Positions 46,624-54,698 of a stretch of 64,000 nucleotides of DNA are shown here, one piece after another (positions within the stretch are counted from its first letter, which is position 1; every line of letters starts with the position of its first letter). The notes beneath the pieces are model-generated. The model saw only the letters and a program-made list of their open reading frames with translations, was not told the origin of the DNA and did not search any database. Source of the DNA: Rhodococcus ruber (GTDB taxonomy: Bacteria > Actinomycetota > Actinomycetes > Mycobacteriales > Mycobacteriaceae); contig NZ_JAPWIJ010000002.1 of assembly GCF_027270735.1 (NCBI RefSeq), positions 62,001 through 126,000 on the forward strand, written 5' to 3'. A program made the position numbers and the translations under genes.

Positions 46624-47034
46624 ATGACTGTTGGCGTACTGCACAACAATTCACCCGAGGGCCGCGCAGCACTGGCCGCCGCAGTTCGAGAAGCACGCAT
46701 CCGAGAGACCGACCTCGTCGTTCTGCACGCACTGTCGGGATCGGCCGAGCCCTCCGCCGAGGCAGCCGAAACTGCTGCGGTCTCCACCGCAGTGGACACT
46801 GCCCTCGTCGACATCGAGAACGCCGACTCCGTCTCCTGGACCGTGGCCGTGGGCAGGCCCGATCCCGACGCCGTCAACACCCTGCTGACATTGGTCGAAG
46901 AGCAGAAGTCCGAGATCCTGGTGGTCGGCTCACGCCACCGCTCGGCAGTCGGCAAGTTCCTGATGGGGCAGACCATTCAGCGTCTGCTGCTCGAGATCCC
47001 GGTTCCGGTTCTGCTCGTCAAGTCCGGAGCGTGA
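46624..47034 (+). CDS. Universal stress protein family
   Basis: This 136-residue UspA-fold protein contains the C-terminal nucleotide-binding motif VVGSRHRSAVGKFLMGQTIQ followed by VPVLLVKSG, so ATP binding is likely. AAGGAG lies ahead of the ATG at 46624. It is 34 bases behind the citrate transporter and its stop overlaps the GTG of the AbrB-like gene, so it belongs to the citrate unit. USP genes next to transporters often modulate them; the role here is not shown by the sequence. Confidence 0.9.
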   Translation: MTVGVLHNNSPEGRAALAAAVREARIRETDLVVLHALSGSAEPSAEAAETAAVSTAVDTALVDIENADSVSWTVAVGRPDPDAVNTLLTLVEEQKSEILVVGSRHRSAVGKFLMGQTIQRLLLEIPVPVLLVKSGA

Positions 47035-48173
47035 GAGCTCGACACCGCGTGACCCAGGTGCTCGGTCACAGCCTCCGATGGATCGGCCTCGCGGCCGTAT
47101 CCGTCGGGGGCTGGGCCCTTTTCGAAGCCCTGGGCCTGACGGCACCGTCGCTGTTCGCCGCCCTCGTCGTCGCCGTGATCTTCGCTTTGACCGGTCTTGG
47201 CCCTGCTGCGGTGCCCCGGCCCGCATCGATGGCAGCGCAGGGCACACTGGCGGTGACCATCGGCCTGATGCTCGACACCGAGACGCTCGGGGCGTTGGGC
47301 GAGAACTGGATTCCCGCCGTTCTCGTCGGCGCGGGCACGCTGGTCGTCAGCGCCGGTTGCGGCGCGCTGTTGGCACTGCATCGCGACATCGACCCTGTCA
47401 CCGGGGCCCTGTCCCTGATTGCCGGTGGCGCAACGGGTCTGGTGTCCATTGCTCGTGAACTGGGCGGTGACGAGCGGATCGTTGCCGTGGTCCAGTACCT
47501 CCGTGTCGCACTCGTGGTCGTCACGATGCCCCTGATCGTCACCTTCGCGTTCCACACCGACACCGATGGCGGGGCAGGCACTCAGGACCAGTCGACGACG
47601 CCGTGGTACATCGGCACGGTCTTTCTGATCGGTGCCGTCATCACCGGAATCCTGCTCGCACGGCTGATCCGACTGCCCGCGCCCGCCACCCTCGGGCCAC
47701 TGGTGGTCGCGGGTGCCTGCGAACTACTCGGGTGGCCCGTCGACATCTCGGTGCCCGCCGTGTTGCTGCCGGTGGCATTCATCGTCATCGGATGGCAAGC
47801 GGGCCTTGCCTTCACCGTCGCGAGCCTGCGCGCCATCGGACGGATCTTTCCGTGGGCTGCACTGTTGGTCGTCTCGATCGGGGTTGTCTGCGCACTGTTC
47901 GGCTGGGTGCTGTCGGCGGTCACCGGAGTCAGCATGCTGACCGGCTACCTGGCGACCACACCCGGCGGTCTGGCGGCGGTGCTGGCCGTGTCTGCGACGA
48001 CAGGGTCCGACGTCACCTTCGTTGCGTGCGTGCAGGTGATCCGTCTGGTGTCGATGCTCGTCGCTGCGCCGCTCGCTGCCGCCGCATACACCAAGCTCGC
48101 CGAGCGAAGGAAGGCACGAGCCGACGAGGAGCCCTCCCGCGAAGCCGACGAATCAGCCTGTCGGCCTGGGTAA
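47031..48173 (+). CDS. AbrB family membrane protein
   Basis: This 380-residue protein has about ten helices in two repeats of the AbrB (PF05145) type: GGATGLVSIARELGGDERIVAVVQYLR near residue 140 and GLAAVLAVSATTGSDVTFVACVQVIRL near residue 315. Despite the name these are membrane proteins, not the Bacillus transition-state regulator, and several are proposed to be transporters. The GTG start overlaps the stop of the stress protein gene (GTGA), so it belongs to the citrate unit. Its 3' end overlaps the converging phoR gene by 21 bases. Confidence 0.85.
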   Translation: MRARHRVTQVLGHSLRWIGLAAVSVGGWALFEALGLTAPSLFAALVVAVIFALTGLGPAAVPRPASMAAQGTLAVTIGLMLDTETLGALGENWIPAVLVGAGTLVVSAGCGALLALHRDIDPVTGALSLIAGGATGLVSIARELGGDERIVAVVQYLRVALVVVTMPLIVTFAFHTDTDGGAGTQDQSTTPWYIGTVFLIGAVITGILLARLIRLPAPATLGPLVVAGACELLGWPVDISVPAVLLPVAFIVIGWQAGLAFTVASLRAIGRIFPWAALLVVSIGVVCALFGWVLSAVTGVSMLTGYLATTPGGLAAVLAVSATTGSDVTFVACVQVIRLVSMLVAAPLAAAAYTKLAERRKARADEEPSREADESACRPG

Positions 48174-49565
48174 TTCGACGCGGAACGTTGCGCCCGTTCC
48201 GGGAGCGCTCCGCACCTCGACGGTACCGTTGTGCGCTGCCACCAACGCCGCGACGATCGACAGTCCGAGCCCGCTGCCGCCGCTCTCGCGCGTCCGTGAC
48301 GAGTCTGCTCGATAGAAGCGTTCGAAGACGTGCGCGGCCTCGGCCTCTGCCAGACCGGGCCCGGTGTCCTGAACTTCGAGCAGCACCGACGACTGGGTCG
48401 TCCCGACGCACACCGTGATGGATGCGGATTCGGGGGTGTGCCGAACGGCGTTCCCGACGAGGTTCGCGAGCACCTGACGCAGCCGAGCATCGTCACCGAC
48501 CACTTCGGGAATTCCCGGTCCAGACAGCACTTTCAGAGAGATGTCGCGCGCCGGCGAGACCGCCTTGGCGTCGTGTACGGCATCGGCGGCGATGGTCAGT
48601 ACGTCGACGCGGCGCATGTCGAGGGGCCGCTGAGCGTCGAGACGCGCGAGCATGAGCAGATCTTCGACGAGCAGGCCCATTCGCGCCGACTCGCCTTCGA
48701 TTCTCGTCATCAGCAACGAGATGTCGCTCATCGCGCCCTGCCGGTACAGCTCGGCGAAACCGCGGATGGTGGTCAGCGGTGTGCGCAGCTCGTGGCTGGC
48801 ATCGGCGACGAACCGGCGCATTCGGTCTTCGGACGCACGGGCCGCCTCCTCCGAGGCCGCGGTTGCCGCGAATGCGCGTTGAATCTGCGAGAGCATCCCG
48901 TTCAGGGCCGCCGACAATCGGCCCACCTCGGTCTTCTCACTCCATTCGGGGACTCGACGGTGCAGGTCTCCGGCAGCGATGGCCGCGGCCGTCGTCTCCA
49001 CCTCGCGCAGCGGGCGAAGACTGCGCCGCACCACGAAGTAGGCAATCACGGCGAGGGCCAGCAACACGGCCGCACCGATGTAGAACTGGAGTGCCACGAG
49101 CCTGCTGACGGTCTGCTGGTTGGCGCTGAGCGACATCCCCACGGTGGTGGAACCCTCGCTGTTGGTCACCGTGATCACCCGCCACTCCTTCGACGGGTCG
49201 CCCTCGGAACCGACGGTCTTCGGGACCGACGACGGTGAGCCCGAAAGGTCGGGAACACTCTCCGCTACATCGTTGATCGGCCCGCGAACGGTGCCGTCGT
49301 CGGCCACGGAGCGAACGAAGAAGTTCGACGGTGGGCGACCGGGATTCGGCTCGTCCACGGGTGGCAGCGGGCGAGCGTCGGGTTGCGCCCAACCACGGGA
49401 CGCTTCGACCAGTTGGCTGTCCAGGCGACGCATCAACGACGTCTCGAGCGACGACGTCACAGCCACCCCCGACGCCAGCAAGCCCAGCCCGACCAACAGC
49501 AGCAACGCTGCGACCAACGTGAATCGCAGCGGCAGATTCCGCAGCCGAGCTCGAGCGCCCGTCAC
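48153..49565 (-). CDS. phoR: Sensor histidine kinase PhoR
   Basis: This 470-residue kinase has two transmembrane helices (about residues 15-35 and 165-190) around an external sensor, a HAMP linker, a dimerisation domain with ADASHELRTPLTTIRGFAELYRQG (phospho-acceptor His near 265) and an ATPase domain with NLVGNAVRHTP, DTGPGL and GGSGLGLSIV. It is paired with a regulator nearly identical in wording to mycobacterial PhoP, so I call it PhoR. The GTG start overlaps the phoP stop (GTGA). In mycobacteria this pair responds to acid and other envelope signals and controls lipid genes. Confidence 0.9.
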   Translation of the reverse strand: MTGARARLRNLPLRFTLVAALLLLVGLGLLASGVAVTSSLETSLMRRLDSQLVEASRGWAQPDARPLPPVDEPNPGRPPSNFFVRSVADDGTVRGPINDVAESVPDLSGSPSSVPKTVGSEGDPSKEWRVITVTNSEGSTTVGMSLSANQQTVSRLVALQFYIGAAVLLALAVIAYFVVRRSLRPLREVETTAAAIAAGDLHRRVPEWSEKTEVGRLSAALNGMLSQIQRAFAATAASEEAARASEDRMRRFVADASHELRTPLTTIRGFAELYRQGAMSDISLLMTRIEGESARMGLLVEDLLMLARLDAQRPLDMRRVDVLTIAADAVHDAKAVSPARDISLKVLSGPGIPEVVGDDARLRQVLANLVGNAVRHTPESASITVCVGTTQSSVLLEVQDTGPGLAEAEAAHVFERFYRADSSRTRESGGSGLGLSIVAALVAAHNGTVEVRSAPGTGATFRVELPRPTG

Positions 49566-50272
49566 CGTGGCCGGCGCATGACGTAGCCGACTCCCCGCAG
49601 CGTGTGGATCAAACGGGTGTCTCCGGTATCGACCTTGCGACGCAGATACGACACGTAGGACTCCACCACTCCCACTTCACCACCGAAATCGTAGTGCCAC
49701 ACGTGATCGAGGATCCTCGGCTTGCTCAGCACCGTTCCAGCGTTGACCATGAAGTACCGCAACAGCGTGAACTCGGTGGGAGAGAGCGAGATCGGCTCGC
49801 CTGCCTTCCACACCTCGTGGGTGTCGTCGTCGAGTTCGATGTCTGCGAACGCAACTCGCGACGGCTGCGCGTCCTCGCTCTTGCCCGACCGGCGCAGGAT
49901 CACTCTGAGCCGGGCCACTACTTCCTCGAGCGAGAACGGCTTGGTGACGTAGTCGTCCGCACCGAGGGTCAGCCCGGTCACCTTGTCGTCGACCGAATCA
50001 CGTGCCGTCAAGAACAGCGCGGGCGCGTCGATTCCGTCGGCGCGCAGCCGGCGCAACAAACCGAACCCGTCCATGCCGGGCATCATCACGTCGAGAACGA
50101 GCGCCTCGGGCCGAAAGTTACGCGCCTTGTCGAGAGCCTCGGGGCCGGATGACGCCGTCGCCACCTCGAATCCCTGAAACCTCAGACTGACCGACAGAAG
50201 TTCGACGATGGTCGGTTCGTCGTCGACGATCAGTACTCGGGCCTCGGGTGTCTCGCTCACGGTGTCCATCAT
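49562..50272 (-). CDS. phoP: Response regulator PhoP
   Basis: This 236-residue OmpR-type regulator has a receiver (VLIVDDEPTIVELLSVSL, phospho-acceptor Asp in VLDVMMPGMDG, Lys in YVTKPFSLEEVVARL) and a winged-helix output domain (ADIELDDDTHEVWKAG, SPTEFTLLRYF, VVESYVSYLRRKVDTG). From memory of Mycobacterium tuberculosis PhoP these blocks are almost word for word the same. ATG 50272 or 50269 fits homologous N-termini; the frame is open to 50341. It is transcribed ahead of phoR. Confidence 0.94.
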   Translation of the reverse strand: MMDTVSETPEARVLIVDDEPTIVELLSVSLRFQGFEVATASSGPEALDKARNFRPEALVLDVMMPGMDGFGLLRRLRADGIDAPALFLTARDSVDDKVTGLTLGADDYVTKPFSLEEVVARLRVILRRSGKSEDAQPSRVAFADIELDDDTHEVWKAGEPISLSPTEFTLLRYFMVNAGTVLSKPRILDHVWHYDFGGEVGVVESYVSYLRRKVDTGDTRLIHTLRGVGYVMRRPR

Positions 50273-50353
50273 CGCGCGAGAAGCTGCACGTCCGCTGGAC
50301 TCCTGCTGTGAGGTTGCTGTGAGCCACTCCGAAAGGGGCATGATGGCGGGGAC

Positions 50354-51358
50354 ATGCGCGACGCGAACGCCGGCCCCCGCACCAGCACTCGGCCCGCGGT
50401 CTCATCCATGCACGTATTCGCAACTCTGCTCGTGTTGGGCATCGTATTCGGACCCGACCTCGCCCGATGGGTCGATTCGTCCCCGACTCTGCGTACCGGT
50501 GCGACGGTGTTCACCGGGATCTTCGTGCAGGCAACGCCGTTTCTGGTGCTCGGAGTCCTCGTGAGCGGAGGAATTGCAGCGTTCGTCTCGCCCGCGGTGC
50601 TGCAGAAAGTGGTGCCGAAGAACGAAACCGCCGCGGTCGGGGTGAGCGGACTCGCGGGAATGGCGCTGCCCGGCTGCGAGTGCGGTGCCGTCCCGGTCTC
50701 GCGTCGGCTGATGGATCAGGGTGTCCCGACGTCCGCGGCCCTGGCGTTTCTGCTGTCCGCGCCGGCAATCAATCCCGTCGTCCTGGTTTCGACCGCCGTC
50801 GCCTTTCCCGGCGAACCGGAGATGGTTCTCGCCCGGTTCCTCGGCTCTCTCGCCACCGCCCTGGTGATGGGTTGGCTGTGGACAAGGTTCGGCAAGGCGG
50901 AGTGGATCACCGCGCGACTGGCCGACCGTGGACACGATCACGGAACTTCGACCTGGGCGACGTTCCGCGAATCCGCACGCGCGGATCTGCTGCAGGCCGG
51001 GGCCTTCCTGGTGTTCGGAGCGGCCGCCGCCGCACTGCTGCACCTGGTGATTCCGGACTGGGTGTTCGAGCATCTCGCCGGGCAGGTGATGCTGTCGATT
51101 CTGGTGATGGCGGTCCTGGCGGTGGTACTCGCGCTGTGCTCGGAGGCCGATGCGTTCGTCGCCGCCAGCATGTCGATGCTGCCTTTGCTGCCGCGTCTGG
51201 TCTTCCTCGTGGTCGGACCTGCTGTCGACGTGAAGCTGATGGCGATGCAGGCAGGCAGTTTCGGACGCGGCTTCGTCGCACGCTTCGCGCCGCTGACCTT
51301 CGTCGTCGCGATCGTGTGCGCCTCGGTGTGCGGCTACCTCGTCGTGGGCCCGCGATGA
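50354..51358 (+). CDS. Permease of the DUF318 (YraQ/ArsP-like) family
   Basis: This 334-residue membrane protein has eight or so helices and two family signatures, LPGCECGAVPVSRRL near residue 104 with its pair of cysteines and LSAPAINPVVL near residue 135, repeated as ALCSEADAFVAAS in the second half. ArsP of this family exports trivalent organoarsenicals, but the family is broad. ATG 50408 (MHVFATLL) is an alternative start, which would remove an unlikely hydrophilic leader. The stop overlaps the ATG of its partner (ATGA). It is divergent from phoP. Confidence 0.85.
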   Translation: MRDANAGPRTSTRPAVSSMHVFATLLVLGIVFGPDLARWVDSSPTLRTGATVFTGIFVQATPFLVLGVLVSGGIAAFVSPAVLQKVVPKNETAAVGVSGLAGMALPGCECGAVPVSRRLMDQGVPTSAALAFLLSAPAINPVVLVSTAVAFPGEPEMVLARFLGSLATALVMGWLWTRFGKAEWITARLADRGHDHGTSTWATFRESARADLLQAGAFLVFGAAAAALLHLVIPDWVFEHLAGQVMLSILVMAVLAVVLALCSEADAFVAASMSMLPLLPRLVFLVVGPAVDVKLMAMQAGSFGRGFVARFAPLTFVVAIVCASVCGYLVVGPR

Positions 51359-52095
51359 AGCGCGAAGTGCAGAACCTTCTGCTCCTGCTCCTCGGCGGAG
51401 CCATGGTGAAGATCTCGCTGGACGGCAGCTTTGTGCGATACGTCAAACCCGCGCTGCATCCGTTCCTGCTGACCGCCGGGGTGTTGATCGTGGTCCTGGC
51501 GGCCGCATCGATCGTTGCCGACATCCGGCGCGGCGGGCCCGACGGCGGTGACGGGCACGATCACGATGCGCGCCCGTACTGGCTACTGCTGGTGCCGGTC
51601 GCGGTCATCCTGTTGGTAGCACCTCCCGCGCTGGGAGTCTCGGCAGTCGGCGATCGTCCGGTCACCTCTGCGGCCGATGAACCCAGGACGGCATTCCCAC
51701 CCCTGCCGGGCGAGCCTGCACCCGAGGTTGCACTGCTCGATGTAGTACAACGCGCGGTCAGGGACTCCGAACGCAGTCTCGACGGCCGGGAGATTCGCGT
51801 CACCGGATTCGCTGTCGCCACCGCGAACGGAGGCTCGCCGCGCGTCGACGGTACGAGAAACGGCCTCGACCTGGCCCGCATTCTGATCATCTGCTGCGCG
51901 GCGGACGCCAGGTCGGTTCGCATCCATCTCGACGCTGGTAGTGGCGCTGTCGACGACATTCCGGACGGCACCTGGCTACGGATTCAGGGGACCGTCGACG
52001 CGGCCACGGCGACCGAGGACACCGCATTCACGCCCACGATGACGGTGTCGAAAATCGAACGAATCGAGGCACCGGCGAACACGTACGCATACTGA
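51355..52095 (+). CDS. TIGR03943 family membrane protein, partner of the upstream permease
   Basis: This 246-residue protein has three N-terminal hydrophobic segments (about residues 7-18, 38-58 and 75-95) separated by a His/Asp-rich loop (GDGHDHDARP), and a soluble C-terminal domain with IRVTGFAVATANG, LILIICCAADARSVRIHL (paired cysteines) and GTWLRIQGTVDAA. It belongs to the TIGR03943/YcgQ group that is nearly always encoded next to the DUF318 permease and is thought to form a complex with it. Substrate unknown. The adjacent Cys pair in both partners suggests thiol or metal chemistry, which is inference. Confidence 0.85.
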   Translation: MKREVQNLLLLLLGGAMVKISLDGSFVRYVKPALHPFLLTAGVLIVVLAAASIVADIRRGGPDGGDGHDHDARPYWLLLVPVAVILLVAPPALGVSAVGDRPVTSAADEPRTAFPPLPGEPAPEVALLDVVQRAVRDSERSLDGREIRVTGFAVATANGGSPRVDGTRNGLDLARILIICCAADARSVRIHLDAGSGAVDDIPDGTWLRIQGTVDAATATEDTAFTPTMTVSKIERIEAPANTYAY

Positions 52096-52108
52096 GTCCC
52101 CGAAACCC

Positions 52109-52138
52109 TTGGCCACCACCCGCGAAGATTGGTACGAT
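52109..52138 (+). promoter_or_regulatory. Candidate promoter for the guanidine exporter
   Basis: TTGGCC at 52109-52114 and TACGAT at 52133-52138 are spaced by 18 bases, giving a plausible sigma-70-type promoter with transcription starting near 52145, just before the riboswitch. TACGATCGTA is also a small palindrome. Confidence 0.5.
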
Positions 52139-52159
52139 CGTACAAGTCACTTCCGACAA

Positions 52160-52200
52160 TCGGACGAGCGCACCGTACCCGAACAGCGACAAGACGGTGC
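52160..52200 (+). ncRNA. Guanidine-III riboswitch (ykkC-III)
   Basis: The segment contains, in order and with correct spacing, the conserved blocks of the guanidine-III pseudoknot: GGACGAG (52162-52168), CCGTACCCG (about 52173-52181), CAG, then GACAAGACGG and a terminal GTGC ending at 52200. The CACCGT/ACGGTG arms form the long-range helix. The Shine-Dalgarno AAGGAG begins at the next base (52201), so guanidinium binding probably frees translation of the SMR gene at 52216. These are positions I recall from the known class; the match looks strong. Confidence 0.93.
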
Positions 52201-52215
52201 AAGGAGTGATTTCTC

Positions 52216-52530
52216 ATGGCTTGGCTCATTCTCGTCGTCTCCGGTGTTCTCGAAGCGATCTGGGCAACCGCGCTCGGCAAGTCCGAGGGCTTCACCAAAC
52301 TGGGTCCGTCCGTCGTCTTCGGAGTCGCGGTGGTGCTCAGCATGATCGGTCTCGCAATCGCGATGCGGTCGTTGCCCACCGGAACCGCTTACGCCGTCTG
52401 GGTAGGAATCGGTGCCACCCTCACCGTCGCATACGCCATGATCACCGGCGAAGAAGCTGCATCGTTGCTCAAAATTGCACTTCTGGTCGGCATCGTCGGC
52501 TGCGTCGTGGGACTGAAGGTTCTTCACTGA
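52216..52530 (+). CDS. gdx: SMR family guanidinium exporter (Gdx/SugE type)
   Basis: This 104-residue protein has four transmembrane helices and works as an antiparallel dimer. The essential Glu is in VLEAIWATALGKSEGF (residue 13), and LPTGTAYAVWVGIGA matches the Gdx branch rather than the EmrE branch. A guanidine-III riboswitch lies directly upstream, which settles the substrate as guanidinium, exported against protons. Start ATG 52216 follows AAGGAG by nine bases. It is followed by the decapeptide-repeat gene 33 bases downstream. Confidence 0.94.
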   Translation: MAWLILVVSGVLEAIWATALGKSEGFTKLGPSVVFGVAVVLSMIGLAIAMRSLPTGTAYAVWVGIGATLTVAYAMITGEEAASLLKIALLVGIVGCVVGLKVLH

Positions 52531-52562
52531 TTTTCCGAGCTACGAGCAGTTACAGTAAAACG

Positions 52563-53366
52563 ATGAACTGGGTGTCAGCGATCACACTGCCCGCGCGCGC
52601 CGGGATTGCCATTGCCGAACAGGCGATCGGCGTTGCGGAGGTCGCGCTGGCAACCACCCGCATGGCGCTGGCCACCGGTGCGTCCGGCACCGCAGGAGTG
52701 GCCTCGCTCGCCAACCCCCGCGGCGGCACGATGCAACTGCTCGCACAGCTCGGTCAGCTCACCTCCGACGACCGCGCCCTCGGCAACGCACTCAAGGAGG
52801 GCGGTCCACTCGATCGCCTGCTCGCCCAGGGCGGCGTCGTCGATCGCCTCACGTCCGAGGACGGCACCCTCGAGCGGTTGTTGTCCCCGGGCGGCCCGGT
52901 CGAACGAATCCTCGCACCCGGCGGGCCCCTCGATCGACTGCTGGCCGAAGACGGACCACTCGAACGTCTCTTGGCCGAGGGCGGCTTGCTCGACCGCATC
53001 ACCGCCACCAACGGTCCCCTCGAACGACTGACGGCCAAGGATGGTCCGCTCGAGGTGCTGACGCGTCAGGACGGCCTCATCGAGAGGGCCATCGCCGAGA
53101 ACGGCATTCTCGAGACGATGCTGGCCGAGGACGGTGCCGTCGAGCGCCTCACGGCCAAGGGCGGGCCGCTGGACCAGTTGGTGAAGCTCTCCGAGACATT
53201 GACGTCCGTTGCTCCCAACATCGAGCGCATGAGCATTTCGATCGACATCCTGCAGGATTCCGTCGAGATCCTGTCGGCGGCGGTGCACCCGCTCGGCGAG
53301 CTGGTCGGCCGGCTGCCGGGGCGTTGGCTCAAGAGCGGTAAGCAGTCGGTACACGAACTGCACTGA
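52563..53366 (+). CDS. Decapeptide-repeat protein of unknown function
   Basis: This 267-residue protein has a hydrophobic/amphipathic N-terminus (MNWVSAITLPARAGIAIAEQ) and then 13 consecutive ten-residue repeats at about residues 80-208 of the pattern G-P-L-[DE]-R-L-x-A-x-[DGN], such as GPLERLLAEG and GPLERLTAKD, followed by a helical C-terminus ending in a Lys/His-rich tail. I do not recognise a characterised family. A TACAGT -10-like element at 52551-52556 and the lack of a ribosome-binding site before ATG 52563 suggest a leaderless transcript. It probably forms a regular solenoid or helical scaffold; any membrane or cell-envelope link is inference. Confidence 0.85.
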   Translation: MNWVSAITLPARAGIAIAEQAIGVAEVALATTRMALATGASGTAGVASLANPRGGTMQLLAQLGQLTSDDRALGNALKEGGPLDRLLAQGGVVDRLTSEDGTLERLLSPGGPVERILAPGGPLDRLLAEDGPLERLLAEGGLLDRITATNGPLERLTAKDGPLEVLTRQDGLIERAIAENGILETMLAEDGAVERLTAKGGPLDQLVKLSETLTSVAPNIERMSISIDILQDSVEILSAAVHPLGELVGRLPGRWLKSGKQSVHELH

Positions 53367-53406
53367 CCTGTCCGACGGGCACTCGCGGACAATTTTCGCC
53401 CCACGG

Positions 53407-53421
53407 ATGTTAGCGCTCACA
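53407..53421. promoter_or_regulatory. LacI-type operator, upstream copy
   Basis: ATGTTAGCGCTCACA contains the near-palindromic core TGTTAGCGCTCACA typical of LacI/GalR operators. An almost identical sequence lies 56 bases further on. The likely ligand is the LacI protein at 57646-58668. Confidence 0.7.
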
Positions 53422-53450
53422 CCGCGTCAGCGGGTGCGGAAAAGAAATCT

Positions 53451-53477
53451 TTGACAATGCCGATGTTATCGCTCACA
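53451..53477 (+). promoter_or_regulatory. Promoter with overlapping LacI-type operator
   Basis: TTGACA at 53451-53456 is a good -35 box. The second operator copy ATGTTATCGCTCACA (53463-53477) lies over the spacer and -10 region, so bound repressor would block RNA polymerase. The chvE-like gene starts 85 bases downstream. The rest of the 195-base gap (53367-53561) has no other motif. Confidence 0.65.
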
Positions 53478-53561
53478 CTTTCGTTTTGATGTGATGCGAA
53501 CCACACGGGACCACCCGACGGCCTCCGCTTCACGGTCTACCTCACAACACAGGGAGAAACG

Positions 53562-54698
53562 ATGAAGTTTCGAAAGCTATCCATGGCTACGGCCGCGGTG
53601 GCCCTCACCCTCACGCTCGGCGCGTGTGGGTCGAGCACCAAGACCGCAGACGAGGCTCCGGCCGAAGGCGGCAGCACCGCCGGAGCCCTGATCGGCGTCA
53701 CGATGCCGACGAAGTCCTCCGCTCGCTGGATCGCCGACGGCGACAACCTCAAGAGCGCACTCGAAGGTCAGGGCTACAAAGTCGATCTCCAGTACGCCGA
53801 GAACGACATTCCCACTCAGGTGAATCAGATCGAGAACCAGATCACCCAGGGCGCAAAGCTTCTCATCGTGGCTTCCGTGGACGGCACCGCCATCACCACC
53901 CAGCTGCAAGAAGCCAAGGACAACGGCATCGGCGTCATCGCCTACGACCGCCTCATCCGTAACTCGCCCAATGTCGACTACTACGCGACATTCGACAACT
54001 ACAAGGTCGGCGTCGACCAGGCCACGTCTCTTCTCGTCGGTCTCGGTCTGAAGAACGAGGACGGCACCGACAAGGCCGACGCGCCCGCAGGCCCGTTGAA
54101 CATCGAGGTCTTCGCCGGTTCGCCGGACGACAACAACGCCACCTTCTTCTTCGACGGTGCCATGGAAACCCTGAAGCCGTACCTGGACAAGGGAACTCTG
54201 AAGATCGGCAGTGGCGAGTCCGATTTCGAGACGGCTGCGACACTGCGCTGGGATCCGGCCACCGCCCAGAAGCGTATGGAGGACCTGCTCACCAAGACGT
54301 ACTCCTCGGGCCAGAAGGTTCAGGGCGTGCTCTCACCGTACGACGGCCTGTCCATCGGCATCCTTTCCGCACTCAAGAGCAACGGATACGGCACGGCAGG
54401 TCAGCCCTACCCGATCGTCACCGGCCAGGACGCCGAGGTGCCGTCCGTGAAGTCCATCATCGCCGACGAGCAGTACTCCACGATCTACAAGGACACCCGC
54501 CAACTGGCCGAGGTCACCATCCAGATGGCTCAGGCGATGCTCAACGGTCAGACTCCCGAGACCAACAACACCACCGATTACGACAACGGCGACAAGGTCG
54601 TTCCCGCGTACCTGCTGCAGCCCGAGATCGTCTACAAGGACAACTACGAGAAGCTGCTCGTCGAGGGTGGCTACTACACCGAGGATCAGTTGAAGTGA
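53562..54698 (+). CDS. chvE: Sugar ABC transporter substrate-binding lipoprotein (ChvE-like)
   Basis: This 378-residue protein has a signal peptide with lipobox LGACG (Cys at residue 22), and a type I periplasmic-binding fold: [43 protein letters not shown] and a C-terminal [23 protein letters not shown]. This wording matches ChvE-type multiple-monosaccharide binding proteins, which take xylose, arabinose, glucose or galactose. ATG 53562 follows a GGGAGAAACG ribosome-binding site. It heads the chvE-mmsA-mmsB unit; the mmsA start overlaps its stop. Confidence 0.92.
   Translation: MKFRKLSMATAAVALTLTLGACGSSTKTADEAPAEGGSTAGALIGVTMPTKSSARWIADGDNLKSALEGQGYKVDLQYAENDIPTQVNQIENQITQGAKLLIVASVDGTAITTQLQEAKDNGIGVIAYDRLIRNSPNVDYYATFDNYKVGVDQATSLLVGLGLKNEDGTDKADAPAGPLNIEVFAGSPDDNNATFFFDGAMETLKPYLDKGTLKIGSGESDFETAATLRWDPATAQKRMEDLLTKTYSSGQKVQGVLSPYDGLSIGILSALKSNGYGTAGQPYPIVTGQDAEVPSVKSIIADEQYSTIYKDTRQLAEVTIQMAQAMLNGQTPETNNTTDYDNGDKVVPAYLLQPEIVYKDNYEKLLVEGGYYTEDQLK

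Noticed and set aside
52575..53420. A 281-residue minus-strand frame opposite the decapeptide-repeat gene
   Set aside because: Its repeats mirror those of the plus-strand gene. The plus frame has a clear start and a cleaner repeat pattern.
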